In this document: positions 50,035-57,275 of the stretch, piece after piece
Layout of the letters: each line of letters opens with the position of its first letter
How positions within the stretch are numbered: position 1 is the first letter of the stretch
Assembly (NCBI GenBank): GCA_044464765.1
Contig: JBIQKZ010000016.1
Span: 1 to 64,000, forward strand
Length of the DNA stretch: 64,000 nucleotides
Reading direction: 5' to 3'
DNA from: JBIQKZ01 sp044464765
GTDB taxonomy: Bacteria > Pseudomonadota > Gammaproteobacteria > Burkholderiales > Burkholderiaceae_B
Position numbers and translations under genes: made by a program
Notes under the pieces: model-generated
What the model saw: only the letters and a program-made list of their open reading frames with translations
What the model was told of the DNA's origin: nothing
Databases searched by the model: none

Positions 50035-51089
50035 ACCGCCACCCCGTAATCGGCGCGCAGCACGGCCTTTTCGTCGTCGGTGAGCCCGGCAGCGGCGAAC
50101 ACTCGGGCACGAAACGCCGGCGCCGGCTCATTGGGCCCCTGTTCGATACCGTGCTCCGCCCCCTTGGCGACGATGCCAGACCAGGTCGCAGCCCAGGGCT
50201 TGTTGACGCCGGGTGGGGCTTGGCGATTCAACGCGCTGTCGCCCCCAGGCGGGTTCAGCACCTTGGCCAGCATCGCGTCCAGAAACCCCGCGTTGATCGG
50301 CGTGATGTCGCCCTTATCGTCTCGGTCGGCAACAGCCAGGTCGTAGGCCTCGCGCAACTGGACCTCGTTGACGCCCTTCTCGGCCCACACGGCTAGCCTC
50401 GGGTCGCTGCTCGTGAGCTTGGACGCTTTGCCGCGTTCCTTCTCCCATCGTCGGATCAGCACGGCGTAGCGGGCTGGAGCGTCCAGGCCAAGCGGTTCGG
50501 GTTTGTCCGGTTTGTCGACGGGAGGCGGCAGCGGCGGCGAGTTATCCACAGGGCCCACAGTGTTGGATATATTCGCTGCTGCTGCTTTATCTTTTATATT
50601 GGGTAATGGGATTGGGATTGGGGGCTTTGGGGTTGGGTTATCGCTGGGTTCGCCCTGGGTTTGCTCTGGGTTTTGTTTAGCTAACCCAGAAATAACCCGC
50701 TGGGTTTCTGCTGGGTTATCGTTTTCATGCTCTGGCTTTGTGTCTGGGTTATCGCTGGGTTTGGCTTTTGGTGGTCTTCCTCCCTTCTTACCGTTGGTGC
50801 GAGCGCGCTCAGCCAAAACCCGGGCCTTTTCGATTTCCTCGTCGCAACGCGAGTGAAACCAGCCGTCGTCGGTTTCGAAAAAGAACTCCTCGACGACGAC
50901 GTCGACCGCTTCTTGCTCTTCCTTTGTTCGGGCACGAGCCAGACGGTAAAGTGCCTTGCGATCACGTGGCAGCTGCTTTTCGGTCGAGTAGTACAGATCC
51001 AGCAGGCGGCGGTAGGCGCCATCCTCGAGCATCGTCAGATGAGCGGTGGCGGTGATGTAATCGCCGATGTGGTGGGGGTAGTAATTCAT
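50031..51089 (-). CDS. DUF1376 replication protein (lambda O-like role)
   Basis: The 352-residue protein has an N-terminal DUF1376 domain (MNYYPHHIGDYITATAHLTM, LEDGAYRRLLDLYYST), which often forms the DNA-binding part of phage replication initiators. A Pro/Asn-rich linker (about residues 105-200) is followed by a C-terminal domain (RYAVLIRRWEKERGKASKLT, LRADYGVAV). The linker DNA carries an origin-like array (50542-50761). Overlapping genes on both sides show it is in the early operon. No helicase-loader gene is recognised nearby. Confidence 0.8.
   Translation of the reverse strand: MNYYPHHIGDYITATAHLTMLEDGAYRRLLDLYYSTEKQLPRDRKALYRLARARTKEEQEAVDVVVEEFFFETDDGWFHSRCDEEIEKARVLAERARTNGKKGGRPPKAKPSDNPDTKPEHENDNPAETQRVISGLAKQNPEQTQGEPSDNPTPKPPIPIPLPNIKDKAAAANISNTVGPVDNSPPLPPPVDKPDKPEPLGLDAPARYAVLIRRWEKERGKASKLTSSDPRLAVWAEKGVNEVQLREAYDLAVADRDDKGDITPINAGFLDAMLAKVLNPPGGDSALNRQAPPGVNKPWAATWSGIVAKGAEHGIEQGPNEPAPAFRARVFAAAGLTDDEKAVLRADYGVAV
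50542..50761. other. Candidate phage replication origin inside the DUF1376 gene
   Basis: A consensus DnaA box TTATCCACA (50542-50550) is followed by AT-rich DNA (50560-50605) and an array of CTGGGTT: exact copies at 50644, 50655, 50666, 50700, 50711, 50744 and 50755, TTGGGTT at 50633, and one inverted AACCCAG at 50683. The copies fall into two 11-bp-phased groups. GGGTTATCGCTGGGTT occurs twice (50635, 50746). Lambda has its iterons inside gene O in the same way. Confidence 0.65.
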
Positions 51090-52000
51090 GCTGCCCCCGA
51101 TGGGAATTCATCCCAAGTACGGCCATCCAGCAGGCGGCCGGCAGCTTTCTTGCCAACTCGCTCCGATACGGGCCCACTGCGCGAACCATCCTTTGCGCCA
51201 TCTGTCCACGCCCAGAGGTCGCGACATTGGCCAGGCATGGTGATACGCGCAGGTCGTTCTGCGGTTCGCTCGGCGGGCGCCCACTCACCCCATTGTTTGA
51301 ATAGGAACGGCACACCAGCGTCAGCGCACTGATCGCGCAGGCTTCTGGCCCAATCCGGATGCATCGGCCGCGCACCGGGACCGCTTTCGCCCCCGACGAT
51401 CACCCAGCTCAATCCAACGATGGGGCTCAGGTCGACCGGCCCCAGCAGAGGCTCCATGCTCAAGAATCGCACGCGAGCCGGCACAGCAAGCAACTTCGGG
51501 ATATCCCGGTCGGCCTCTTCCTGATTGCAAATCGTGGCGCCTAGCCAGACGTTAGACCACGGCCATGGCGTGTTGATACCTCGACCGGCGAGCTGCATGG
51601 CGCGCTCGATCATGCGCTCCGCATTGCCAATGCGCTTCGTCAGAAGTAGCCAATCTAGGTGCGGCGTGTTCCAGATCAGGTCGATCAAATCCGCACGCCA
51701 GCCGTCCGGAGCCTCATTGTCAAACACATCGGCCAATGACGCGCAAAATACGCGCTGGCGCCGGCCGTGCTCAGCAAAGAACTTGGCGTGATCGCGGTTC
51801 CAGGACAGAGGCTTATTCCAATTGGCTTTACTTGTACGACGCCGTGGCGCTCCGGGGCCCCAATTGATGGCCGTGCCGCCAGCGAACCGTGCATTGCGTG
51901 TCTCGGCATAGCAGTTATCGCAACCGGGGCCGACCTTCTGGCAGCCTTCCCACGGATTAAAGGTGTGGTCGCACCACTCGATCCTGGTATTCTCGGACAT
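51086..52000 (-). CDS. DUF5131 phage protein (Gp37/Gp68 type)
   Basis: The 304-residue protein begins SENTRIEWCDHTFNPWEGCQ and has CQKVGPGCDNCYAE, a CxxxxxxCxxC cluster, then VFCASLADVFDNEAPDGW and VIVGGESGPGARPM. This is the DUF5131/Gp37-Gp68 family, with a radical-SAM-like barrel suggested by the Cys cluster. The biochemical function is not established. It sits between the YdaT-like gene and the replication gene. Confidence 0.85.
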   Translation of the reverse strand: MSENTRIEWCDHTFNPWEGCQKVGPGCDNCYAETRNARFAGGTAINWGPGAPRRRTSKANWNKPLSWNRDHAKFFAEHGRRQRVFCASLADVFDNEAPDGWRADLIDLIWNTPHLDWLLLTKRIGNAERMIERAMQLAGRGINTPWPWSNVWLGATICNQEEADRDIPKLLAVPARVRFLSMEPLLGPVDLSPIVGLSWVIVGGESGPGARPMHPDWARSLRDQCADAGVPFLFKQWGEWAPAERTAERPARITMPGQCRDLWAWTDGAKDGSRSGPVSERVGKKAAGRLLDGRTWDEFPSGAA

Positions 52001-52004
52001 AGCC

Positions 52005-52580
52005 CTACCCCTTCACCGTTTCACCGGCGGCCAGCTGCGCCTCGATCATGGCGCGGGTCCGAATGCCGGCGTCAATCGATTCGGACAGCTGCTGGTGAGC
52101 ATCCTCGAGCTCCTGGCGGTCATGGCCATCAATCAGCCCGGTGACCGCTTGCGCCGCTTCATTCTGCTCGCGCATCAGATCCACGGCCACCGTCACCGAG
52201 AATGGCACCAGCGCCTGCGAACTGGTCAATGACCGCACCGCAAAGCCCAGCGGCATCAGGATCCGATCCAGAGCACGGCGCCGCACTTCCTCTGGCACGC
52301 CGGCGAGCACCGACTGAATGAAATTGGCCGGCAGCAACGTGCCGTCCTTGGTCTCGTCGTCCAGCCAGCGAAAGATACGATCGGCGTTGACCTTCATCCG
52401 CTCGAACGTGTCGATGGTCTTGGGTTCGAAGCGAATGTTGGCAACGTGGTCCGCCCCCAGGCGCTCGTGCGCTTCGACGATGGTGGCTGCGATTGTTTCA
52501 CGCGACAGGCGGTTGATACGGCGGTACTCGGTGATTTCCTCACGCAAGATGCCAATGAGGGTTTGCGACAGGTTACGCAT
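52005..52580 (-). CDS. Early regulator, YdaT/CII-position protein
   Basis: The 191-residue protein contains LSRETIAATIVEAHERLGAD, then KVNADRIFRWLDDETKDGTL and ALDRILMPLGFAVRSLTSSQ. These resemble YdaT-like phage proteins, which pair with YdaS-like Cro proteins such as the one at 54066-54290. The start at 52580 is chosen because upstream residues look unlike any protein. It is the first of the closely packed early leftward genes. Confidence 0.55.
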   Translation of the reverse strand: MRNLSQTLIGILREEITEYRRINRLSRETIAATIVEAHERLGADHVANIRFEPKTIDTFERMKVNADRIFRWLDDETKDGTLLPANFIQSVLAGVPEEVRRRALDRILMPLGFAVRSLTSSQALVPFSVTVAVDLMREQNEAAQAVTGLIDGHDRQELEDAHQQLSESIDAGIRTRAMIEAQLAAGETVKG

Positions 52581-52644
52581 GACGGGAGCTCCGGACGCCC
52601 GCATACTGGGCATCATCAATAAAGGAAAGGGTCGGAAAGTACGA

Positions 52645-52854
52645 ATGGACGCTGGCTCGCAGGCCGGGCAGACTGCCGGCATGGAAGCGAATACAAAAAC
52701 GATGGCGCAGCTGCTGGCGCAGGCGCACGATATCACCCAGGAGACGCTGGGTCGGGTGCCCGATATCGTCCTGGCGGAAGTGTTCAGGCAGCTGTGTCTG
52801 GAACGCGAGTACCGGCTGTACCAGGCGAATGATCTGGTCGAGCCAATGCACTGA
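52645..52854 (+). CDS. Small helical protein antisense to the early leader
   Basis: The 69-residue protein is helical and acidic (MAQLLAQAHDITQETLGRVP, VLAEVFRQLCLEREYRLYQA). A GGAAAG site lies 5 bases before the ATG at 52645; an internal ATG at 52681 is possible. It starts 64 bp from the divergent YdaT-like gene. No family recognised. Confidence 0.5.
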   Translation: MDAGSQAGQTAGMEANTKTMAQLLAQAHDITQETLGRVPDIVLAEVFRQLCLEREYRLYQANDLVEPMH

Positions 52855-52984
52855 AATTACATCGCAGAAACCGATGGGAATGCGCTCATCGCGTTTTTGC
52901 GGGTCGATGCCTATAGGGGCGGTCAACCCAGTTCGGTTAGGCTTGGAGATTCCAGTAACCAAACTTTTCCGAAAAGGATTGACC

Positions 52985-53269
52985 ATGGGACTTTTAGAAG
53001 ACGTAATGAAAACTCTGGAACGCATTCCCGCTTGGAAACGATTGAACGCCCTTCCCGCAGAAGTCGAGGCACTGCAGAAAAGGGTCGAAGCACTTGAAGC
53101 GAAGCTCGGGCCAAGGACCGGAAAGGAATGCCCCCAATGCGGTGATATGGCAATGAAACTCATAGCATCTAAGCCTCATCCCCAGTTCGCATTTGCTGGC
53201 GCGAAACGAGATACTCTGAAATGTGAGAGTTGCGGCTTCCAAGAAGATCAAGACCGTGGTTTGAAATGA
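52985..53269 (+). CDS. Zinc-ribbon protein with an N-terminal coiled coil
   Basis: The 94-residue protein has a coiled coil (LPAEVEALQKRVEALEAKLG) then a zinc ribbon (CPQCGD, then CESCGF 29 residues later). Start ATG at 52985 has AAAAGGATT upstream. The 3' end overlaps, on the opposite strand, the 53169-53417 gene by about 100 bp. It resembles small phage Zn-ribbon proteins of unknown role. Confidence 0.7.
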   Translation: MGLLEDVMKTLERIPAWKRLNALPAEVEALQKRVEALEAKLGPRTGKECPQCGDMAMKLIASKPHPQFAFAGAKRDTLKCESCGFQEDQDRGLK

Positions 53270-53417
53270 TCTTTTCAGCGAGAAGCGCGAGCTCCCGGGC
53301 CATTACCTCAAACGCCCGGGAATCACCATCGGGCGGGCGGGTCGAAACCAGATCTACTCGCACGCCGCCATCCGTAGCGGGGAATACCTGCAAGGTGAGG
53401 ATTAAAGTGCTACGCAT
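53169..53417 (-). CDS. Small early phage protein of unknown function
   Basis: The 82-residue protein begins MRSTLILTLQVFPATDGGVR. A strong site (AAGGAGGGTGAGC) precedes the ATG at 53417. The first two-thirds look like a true protein; the end lies antisense to the zinc-ribbon gene. A 14-bp block at its start (GAGGGTGAGCATGC) is repeated at the start of the 54073 gene. Confidence 0.5.
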   Translation of the reverse strand: MRSTLILTLQVFPATDGGVRVDLVSTRPPDGDSRAFEVMARELALLAEKIISNHGLDLLGSRNSHISEYLVSRQQMRTGDEA

Positions 53418-53448
53418 GCTCACCCTCCTTTAACAAGGAATTGAAAAA

Positions 53449-53955
53449 ATGAAACTCGACCGCGAACTGCAGCGGAGTATCCTTCAGGTACTGGCTGACG
53501 CCTACCCCTATGGAAGCTCCGCGACGCTCAAGGCTATCGACCAGCTTGGCGAGGAGGAAATGCTCATTGCCAACATGCTGTATCTGGAGGAGCACGGGCT
53601 GCTCAAAGCTGGTGTAATGCGCGCCTTGGGCGGGAAAGTTCTTTTCAACTCGGCCCAATTGAAGATCACCGCTAAGGGCTTGGACTTCCTGGCCGACGAT
53701 GGCGGGCTGTCGGCGATCCTGGGGGTCGTAACAATCAAGATTCATGACGACACCCTGAAGAGCCTGATCGAAGCAAAGATCCTTCAATCCGATCTGCCCC
53801 AGCCCGATAAGAAACGATGGCTTGATCAGCTTCGAGAGCTGCCCGCCGAGACCACAAAACACCTCGTACTAAAACTAGTGGACATGGGGCTGGCGAATGC
53901 CCCGGCAGCACTTGGCGCAATAGGAAGTGCGCTTGGCCAGGGTGCTGCCGGATGA
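53449..53955 (+). CDS. Winged-helix-like protein in the immunity region
   Basis: The 168-residue protein has a likely winged-helix domain (RELQRSILQVLADAYPYGSS, EMLIANMLYLEEHGLLKAGV, QLKITAKGLDFLADDG) then helical repeats with an Ala/Gly-rich end (APAALGAIGSALGQGAAG). Start with AAGGAATTG site at 53449. It runs antisense to the Cro-side transcript. Likely a lysogenic cargo or regulator; not identified. Confidence 0.65.
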   Translation: MKLDRELQRSILQVLADAYPYGSSATLKAIDQLGEEEMLIANMLYLEEHGLLKAGVMRALGGKVLFNSAQLKITAKGLDFLADDGGLSAILGVVTIKIHDDTLKSLIEAKILQSDLPQPDKKRWLDQLRELPAETTKHLVLKLVDMGLANAPAALGAIGSALGQGAAG

Positions 53956-54073
53956 AGTGCGCGTACCCAATTCCAGGGCCCAAGCCGATCCAGAACTCGT
54001 CCATTGACGTGTCCACCTCGACAGCGGTCGCGTTTTCGTGGATGACGAGCGAATTGATGCGGATTTCAAGCAT
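53735..54073 (-). CDS. Possible small protein downstream of the Cro-like gene
   Basis: The frame starts MLEIRINSLVIHENATAVEV with the same GAGGGTGAGC leader as the 53417 gene, and overlaps the Cro stop by 8 bp. The first 40 residues look like a normal protein. The remainder lies opposite the winged-helix-like gene and may not be conserved, so the gene may be truncated by that insertion. Low confidence for the C-terminal part. Confidence 0.35.
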   Translation of the reverse strand: MLEIRINSLVIHENATAVEVDTSMDEFWIGLGPGIGYAHFIRQHPGQAHFLLRQVLPGHSPAPCPLVLVRGVLWSRRAALEADQAIVSYRAGADRIEGSLLRSGSSGCRHES

Positions 54074-54290
54074 GCTCACCCTCTTTCAGCTCGGGCCGTC
54101 GCAGAATTGCCCAGTCAATGTCGGGGCGCAACCGTTCACAGCGGATGCCTGTGAGCTTCTCCAGCTCGGGACATCGCTCAGCCGGAACTCGCGTCTTCCA
54201 TTTCGAAACAGCCCAAGGGGTCAAGTTGAAATGCCGTGCAAGGGCAGAGAGCCCGCCAAACTTCGCCACAGCTTCTTCAAAAGCGTTCAT
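54066..54290 (-). CDS. YdaS-like Cro regulator
   Basis: The 74-residue protein has a helix-turn-helix (FGGLSALARHFNLTPWAVSK) and the run RVPAERCPELEKLTGIRCER, typical of the YdaS/Cro family. It is divergent from the repressor at 54349 and begins the early leftward operon. AGAGGGCGG precedes the ATG. It should compete with the repressor at the operators between the two genes. Confidence 0.88.
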   Translation of the reverse strand: MNAFEEAVAKFGGLSALARHFNLTPWAVSKWKTRVPAERCPELEKLTGIRCERLRPDIDWAILRRPELKEGEHA

Positions 54291-54308
54291 TACCGCCCTC
54301 TTTTGTTA

Positions 54309-54392
54309 TCTACTAAAAGTAGAATAAATTATTCTACCAATAATAGCAATGACTAAGACAGTAATACCGGGTAAATTTCTACCTATGGTAGA
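54309..54392. promoter_or_regulatory. Three repressor operators (OR-like) at the cI/cro divergence
   Basis: TCTACT-AAA-AGTAGA at 54309-54323 is a perfect palindrome; TCTACC-AAT-AATAGC at 54333-54347 is degenerate; TCTACC-TAT-GGTAGA at 54378-54392 is perfect. A leftward promoter for cro is predicted with -35 TTGCTA (54349-54344) and -10 TATTCT (54326-54321), spacing 17, lying under the first two sites. The third overlaps ATG 54385 of the repressor. Confidence 0.8.
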
Positions 54393-54789
54393 AAATGAGA
54401 TAAAGCACCCTGAATTCGCAAAGCGACTCGGCGAAGCTATGCAATCGGCTGGCGTGAGCGTGACCGATCTCAAGAACCATCTGAAGGTTACTTACGAAAT
54501 GGCGCGTCGATATACATTAGGTATCGCGATGCCACGAGACGACAAACTCGTCGCCATTGCGCAGCGACTTGGTGTTCAAACAGCATGGCTGAAGTTCGGG
54601 GACGCTATTTCTATTCCGAAAGTAGAGAAGAGCGTGAAGAAAAATGCGGGCAAAGTCGAGCCATGGCCCCTAAAAAAAGCCACTCCCGAGCGCTTCTACG
54701 CCCTCACCCCAGCCCAAGCCAAACAAGCTGACGTCGCGTTTGACGCGATCTTGCGCGGCTACGAAGCCGAGCGCGGAAAGAAACCCTAA
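54349..54789 (+). CDS. Short CI-type repressor (helix-turn-helix, no S24 domain)
   Basis: The protein has 146 residues, or 134 if translation starts at ATG 54385. It has an N-terminal helix-turn-helix (FAKRLGEAMQSAGVSVTDLK, VTYEMARRYTLGIAMPRDD) and a basic C-terminus. There is no S24 peptidase domain, so RecA-driven self-cleavage is not expected. Neither start has a clear ribosome site; the first could be leaderless, as in lambda. An operator overlaps the second ATG, which would give autorepression. It faces the Cro-like gene. Confidence 0.85.
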   Translation: MTKTVIPGKFLPMVENEIKHPEFAKRLGEAMQSAGVSVTDLKNHLKVTYEMARRYTLGIAMPRDDKLVAIAQRLGVQTAWLKFGDAISIPKVEKSVKKNAGKVEPWPLKKATPERFYALTPAQAKQADVAFDAILRGYEAERGKKP

Positions 54790-54825
54790 ACGTTGACGGT
54801 TTCTATTTAAAGTCGTCAATGTTTA
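54787..54825. repeat. 12-bp inverted repeat after the repressor gene
   Basis: TAAACGTTGACG pairs with CGTCAATGTTTA (one mismatch) around a 15-base loop, beginning at the repressor stop codon. There is no good T-run. It could be a weak terminator or an operator. Confidence 0.45.
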
Positions 54826-54873
54826 GCTATCTTGTAACAAAAATTTAGATTGACAAGTAAATGTGAGGTGAAC

Positions 54874-55482
54874 ATGAAGAAGACTGCAATCATCCTATGC
54901 GTGCTGGCCTTTACGAACTCATGGGCCTCCCCAGTGAATGAGGTCGAGTTTGCTAGGTGCGCTGCGGAAACGAACGCCATCGAGCGTTTGGAGTGCTTCG
55001 ACACCTTGGCGGAGAAGGCCGGAGCGACTGCTTCCACCACTAACACAACAACCCAAGGCACTGGAAAATGGACGACTAGTACTCGGGTGGACCCATTAAC
55101 CGACAAAAGTGTTTACATGGCTAGACTGGAGGCAACAACAGGGTCTGGAAGGTTCGGCGATACCGTGGTCATGTTCGTGCGCTGCAAAGACAACAAGACC
55201 GAAATGTACATTGACTGGAAGTCTTTTCTGGGAACCCGCAACTCCAGAGTGACCCATCGGGTCGGAAAGGGTAAGGCAACCACCTCACCATGGGGCCTAT
55301 CAACTGACAATCAAGCCACATTCTACCCGGCCAGCCCAATCCCGCTTTTAAAAGGCCTGATAGAGAACGAGTCTTTCGTTGCAAACGTCACCCCATATAA
55401 CGAAAGCCCGGTGACCGCCGTGTTCAATACAGCCGGCGCCGAGGGAGCGCTAGCCGATATACGAAAAGGCTGTAGTTGGTAA
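54874..55482 (+). CDS. TagO/VasI-like periplasmic protein carried by the prophage
   Basis: The 202-residue protein has a signal peptide (MKKTAIILCVLAFTNSWA) and a VasI/TagO-type domain: GKWTTSTRVDPLTD, VMFVRCKDNKTEMYIDWKSF, WGLSTDNQATFYPASP, VTPYNESPVTAVFNTAG, and a C-terminal CSW. These segments follow the pattern of T6SS-associated VasI/TagO proteins. There are no other T6SS genes here. As a prophage cargo protein it might alter the cell envelope of the lysogen. The start is ATG 54874, 24 bp after an upstream ATG. Confidence 0.75.
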   Translation: MKKTAIILCVLAFTNSWASPVNEVEFARCAAETNAIERLECFDTLAEKAGATASTTNTTTQGTGKWTTSTRVDPLTDKSVYMARLEATTGSGRFGDTVVMFVRCKDNKTEMYIDWKSFLGTRNSRVTHRVGKGKATTSPWGLSTDNQATFYPASPIPLLKGLIENESFVANVTPYNESPVTAVFNTAGAEGALADIRKGCSW

Positions 55483-55519
55483 GGAATTTAGTTTGATATG
55501 GATTTGTAAGGCAGTAGAA

Positions 55520-55618
55520 ATGATGCTTTTCAGTACCAGCGCAGCAGCCAAAGCGTTTATCACTGCAGGCCTGGCGATCTTGGGTGTGGTGTGTTGGGAT
55601 GCGTTTCGGCGCAAGTGA
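55520..55618 (+). CDS. Very small membrane protein (32 residues)
   Basis: MMLFSTSAAAKAFITAGLAI continues to a basic end (DAFRRK): one membrane helix, probably N-out/C-in by the positive-inside rule. It lies 38 bp after the TagO-like gene. A second ATG directly follows the first. Not recognised. Confidence 0.45.
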   Translation: MMLFSTSAAAKAFITAGLAILGVVCWDAFRRK

Positions 55619-55648
55619 TTGACGGATCAACGACAGCGAGGTGACAAC

Positions 55649-55747
55649 GTGGCCTCTATTTCTGTACTCGACGCCCTGCCAGAAGCGTTTATGGCTGTTG
55701 GGGTGATTGCTGTTGTAGTGCTGTGGGTGGCGGTTGGGGGGAAGTGA
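55649..55747 (+). CDS. Very small membrane protein (32 residues, GTG start)
   Basis: The GTG at 55649 follows AGGTGACAAC. The product (ISVLDALPEAFMAVGVIAVV then VLWVAVGGK) has one hydrophobic helix and a short Lys end. It has the same length and layout as the previous small gene. Not recognised. Confidence 0.4.
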   Translation: MASISVLDALPEAFMAVGVIAVVVLWVAVGGK

Positions 55748-55782
55748 TTTAGGTGGAAGTGATCTTTTCAAAGGGGTAATCG

Positions 55783-55959
55783 ATGACTGACGGAATGGCA
55801 GCAGGAATCGCAAGCATGGGCGCCCTCATATGGCTCTTTGGTTTATTTTTACTCATCTTATGGATCGCCCTGCCCTTTGCCGTGTTTGGCATCAAGAAAA
55901 GGCTGGACGAAATTATTAAACAGTTGAAAAAGCTGAATGCGGCCAACGACAAGGCCTAG
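55783..55959 (+). CDS. Small membrane protein with amphipathic basic tail
   Basis: The 58-residue protein has a strong membrane segment (ALIWLFGLFLLILWIALPFA) then an amphipathic charged helix (KKRLDEIIKQLKKLNAANDK). Ribosome site AAGGGG 6 bases upstream. The layout resembles small holin-like or toxin-like membrane proteins; no family assigned. Confidence 0.6.
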   Translation: MTDGMAAGIASMGALIWLFGLFLLILWIALPFAVFGIKKRLDEIIKQLKKLNAANDKA

Positions 55960-55970
55960 GAGACAAAACC

Positions 55971-56126
55971 ATGAAAAACATTCGTTTACTCGTCGCGGCG
56001 ATGTTGTTTAGCGTAGCGGCCTACCCCTTATATGCCTACGCGCACGGCGGCGGCTGCCGCAAAGACTCGCCACCGGGCAAGTGCTGTCATATGGATAAGA
56101 AGAAGGGAGAGGTGCATTGTCATTAG
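55971..56126 (+). CDS. Secreted YHYH-like small protein
   Basis: The 51-residue protein has a signal peptide (MKNIRLLVAAMLFSVAAYPL then YAYA) and a short Cys/His-rich end (GGGCRKDSPPGKCCHMDKKK, GEVHCH) similar to YHYH domains, which look like metal-binding modules. A ribosome site (GGAGAC) lies upstream and 11 bp separate it from the previous gene. Function unknown. Confidence 0.6.
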   Translation: MKNIRLLVAAMLFSVAAYPLYAYAHGGGCRKDSPPGKCCHMDKKKGEVHCH

Positions 56127-56234
56127 TCCTACCCTCCCAGGCCACGGACAAGCCCCGCTCTGGAAGGAAAGGCGTGAATTGTAGCTCGCGCTTATATCGG
56201 CAGTAGTCAATCAATAAAAAATAGGAAGCAATCA

Positions 56235-57263
56235 ATGGCAGACAAAGCGACCGTTACGTTCTACACAGTGAGTCACTGCGGCTACTTCAAGAGAAAAGGC
56301 GATGCCCCAATCTTCGGAAGGCTAGCAGCAGTAATGGCCGACCTGCACAACTGGACCAGAGGCCTCTCCCTTGAAGAAACTAAAACTTACGACCCTCCTG
56401 AGGCCTCTGACCTATTCCCAGTTTATGTGGCTGATATGGCCGAAAAAAACGGTGATTGGCTTATAGCGATGTGGAATCAAGTTCCGGAGTCTGAGGGTGG
56501 TATAGCATCCATCGCCGCCCAATCTGATGTTGGAAGCCCCGAAGTTGCAATTACAGAGCTGGAAGAAGGTAGGATCCCTGGATTCGCTACATATTTTTGG
56601 TTTCTACCCAACGAAGGTCTTTTCGCAACGATCAGGCTTAACAGACCGTTTACTGGGCAGATTGCCCTACAAAAATATATAAGGGGCTTTCTTCGATACT
56701 ATTCCAGCTTTGTCGTTCACAATGATGAGCTGAAAGACGCAGATGATGTGGATGTTTTGGGTTACAAAGAAAATCCTGCAGATGAACTACAGCATCTCAT
56801 TCCACGGTTCCAAGCCTCCCTGCATGACAATCCTGGCGATATAGACCTGATTGTTGCGCAAGCAGACGCTATCCGTCAGATTAGCCGAAAAGAAGACCTC
56901 AACCTCCAGGCACGAATTCCGCTGGTGCGATGGCAACGTATACTCAGAACTATCGGAGTAACCAAACCGAAGCATGCGGGTTTTACAGAGGCTCGTTTGC
57001 AGTACACTGCCGACGTAACACTAACGGCACAGGACGTCCGCTCAATGGCCAGCGAATGGCTAAAGCAAGGTGGAGCAGAGAGCGGAACAGATCTAGGTTT
57101 CCGCATTAAAGGGGAGTCATCGCCTAGGTGGTTGAGTAAATCGATCGCCAGAGACGAAGTTCATGTCACCCTGGAGAGAACCATGCCTGAAATGTTTAGC
57201 CTAGATGCGTTACTGACATCGTTGCAATCGCAGAGAAAGAACCTCTTAAAATTGCTGAAGTGA
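56235..57263 (+). CDS. Soluble component of a two-gene cargo system
   Basis: The 342-residue protein starts VTFYTVSHCGYFKRKGDAPI and has no membrane segment. It resembles a phage/defence-associated family of unknown function (DUF6731-like by memory). Motifs include WNQVPESEGGIASIAAQSDV and PGFATYFWFLPNEGLFATIR. It is followed after 12 bp by a membrane protein gene, and both are AT-richer than the structural genes. Together they suggest a sensor plus membrane effector. Confidence 0.6.
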   Translation: MADKATVTFYTVSHCGYFKRKGDAPIFGRLAAVMADLHNWTRGLSLEETKTYDPPEASDLFPVYVADMAEKNGDWLIAMWNQVPESEGGIASIAAQSDVGSPEVAITELEEGRIPGFATYFWFLPNEGLFATIRLNRPFTGQIALQKYIRGFLRYYSSFVVHNDELKDADDVDVLGYKENPADELQHLIPRFQASLHDNPGDIDLIVAQADAIRQISRKEDLNLQARIPLVRWQRILRTIGVTKPKHAGFTEARLQYTADVTLTAQDVRSMASEWLKQGGAESGTDLGFRIKGESSPRWLSKSIARDEVHVTLERTMPEMFSLDALLTSLQSQRKNLLKLLK

Positions 57264-57275
57264 TGGAGGAATTTT

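Noticed and set aside
53410..53862. A 150-residue minus-strand frame opposite the winged-helix-like gene
   Set aside because: It shares the duplicated GAGGGTGAGCATGC block only at its end and is otherwise a mirror of the plus-strand gene, with no recognisable protein features.
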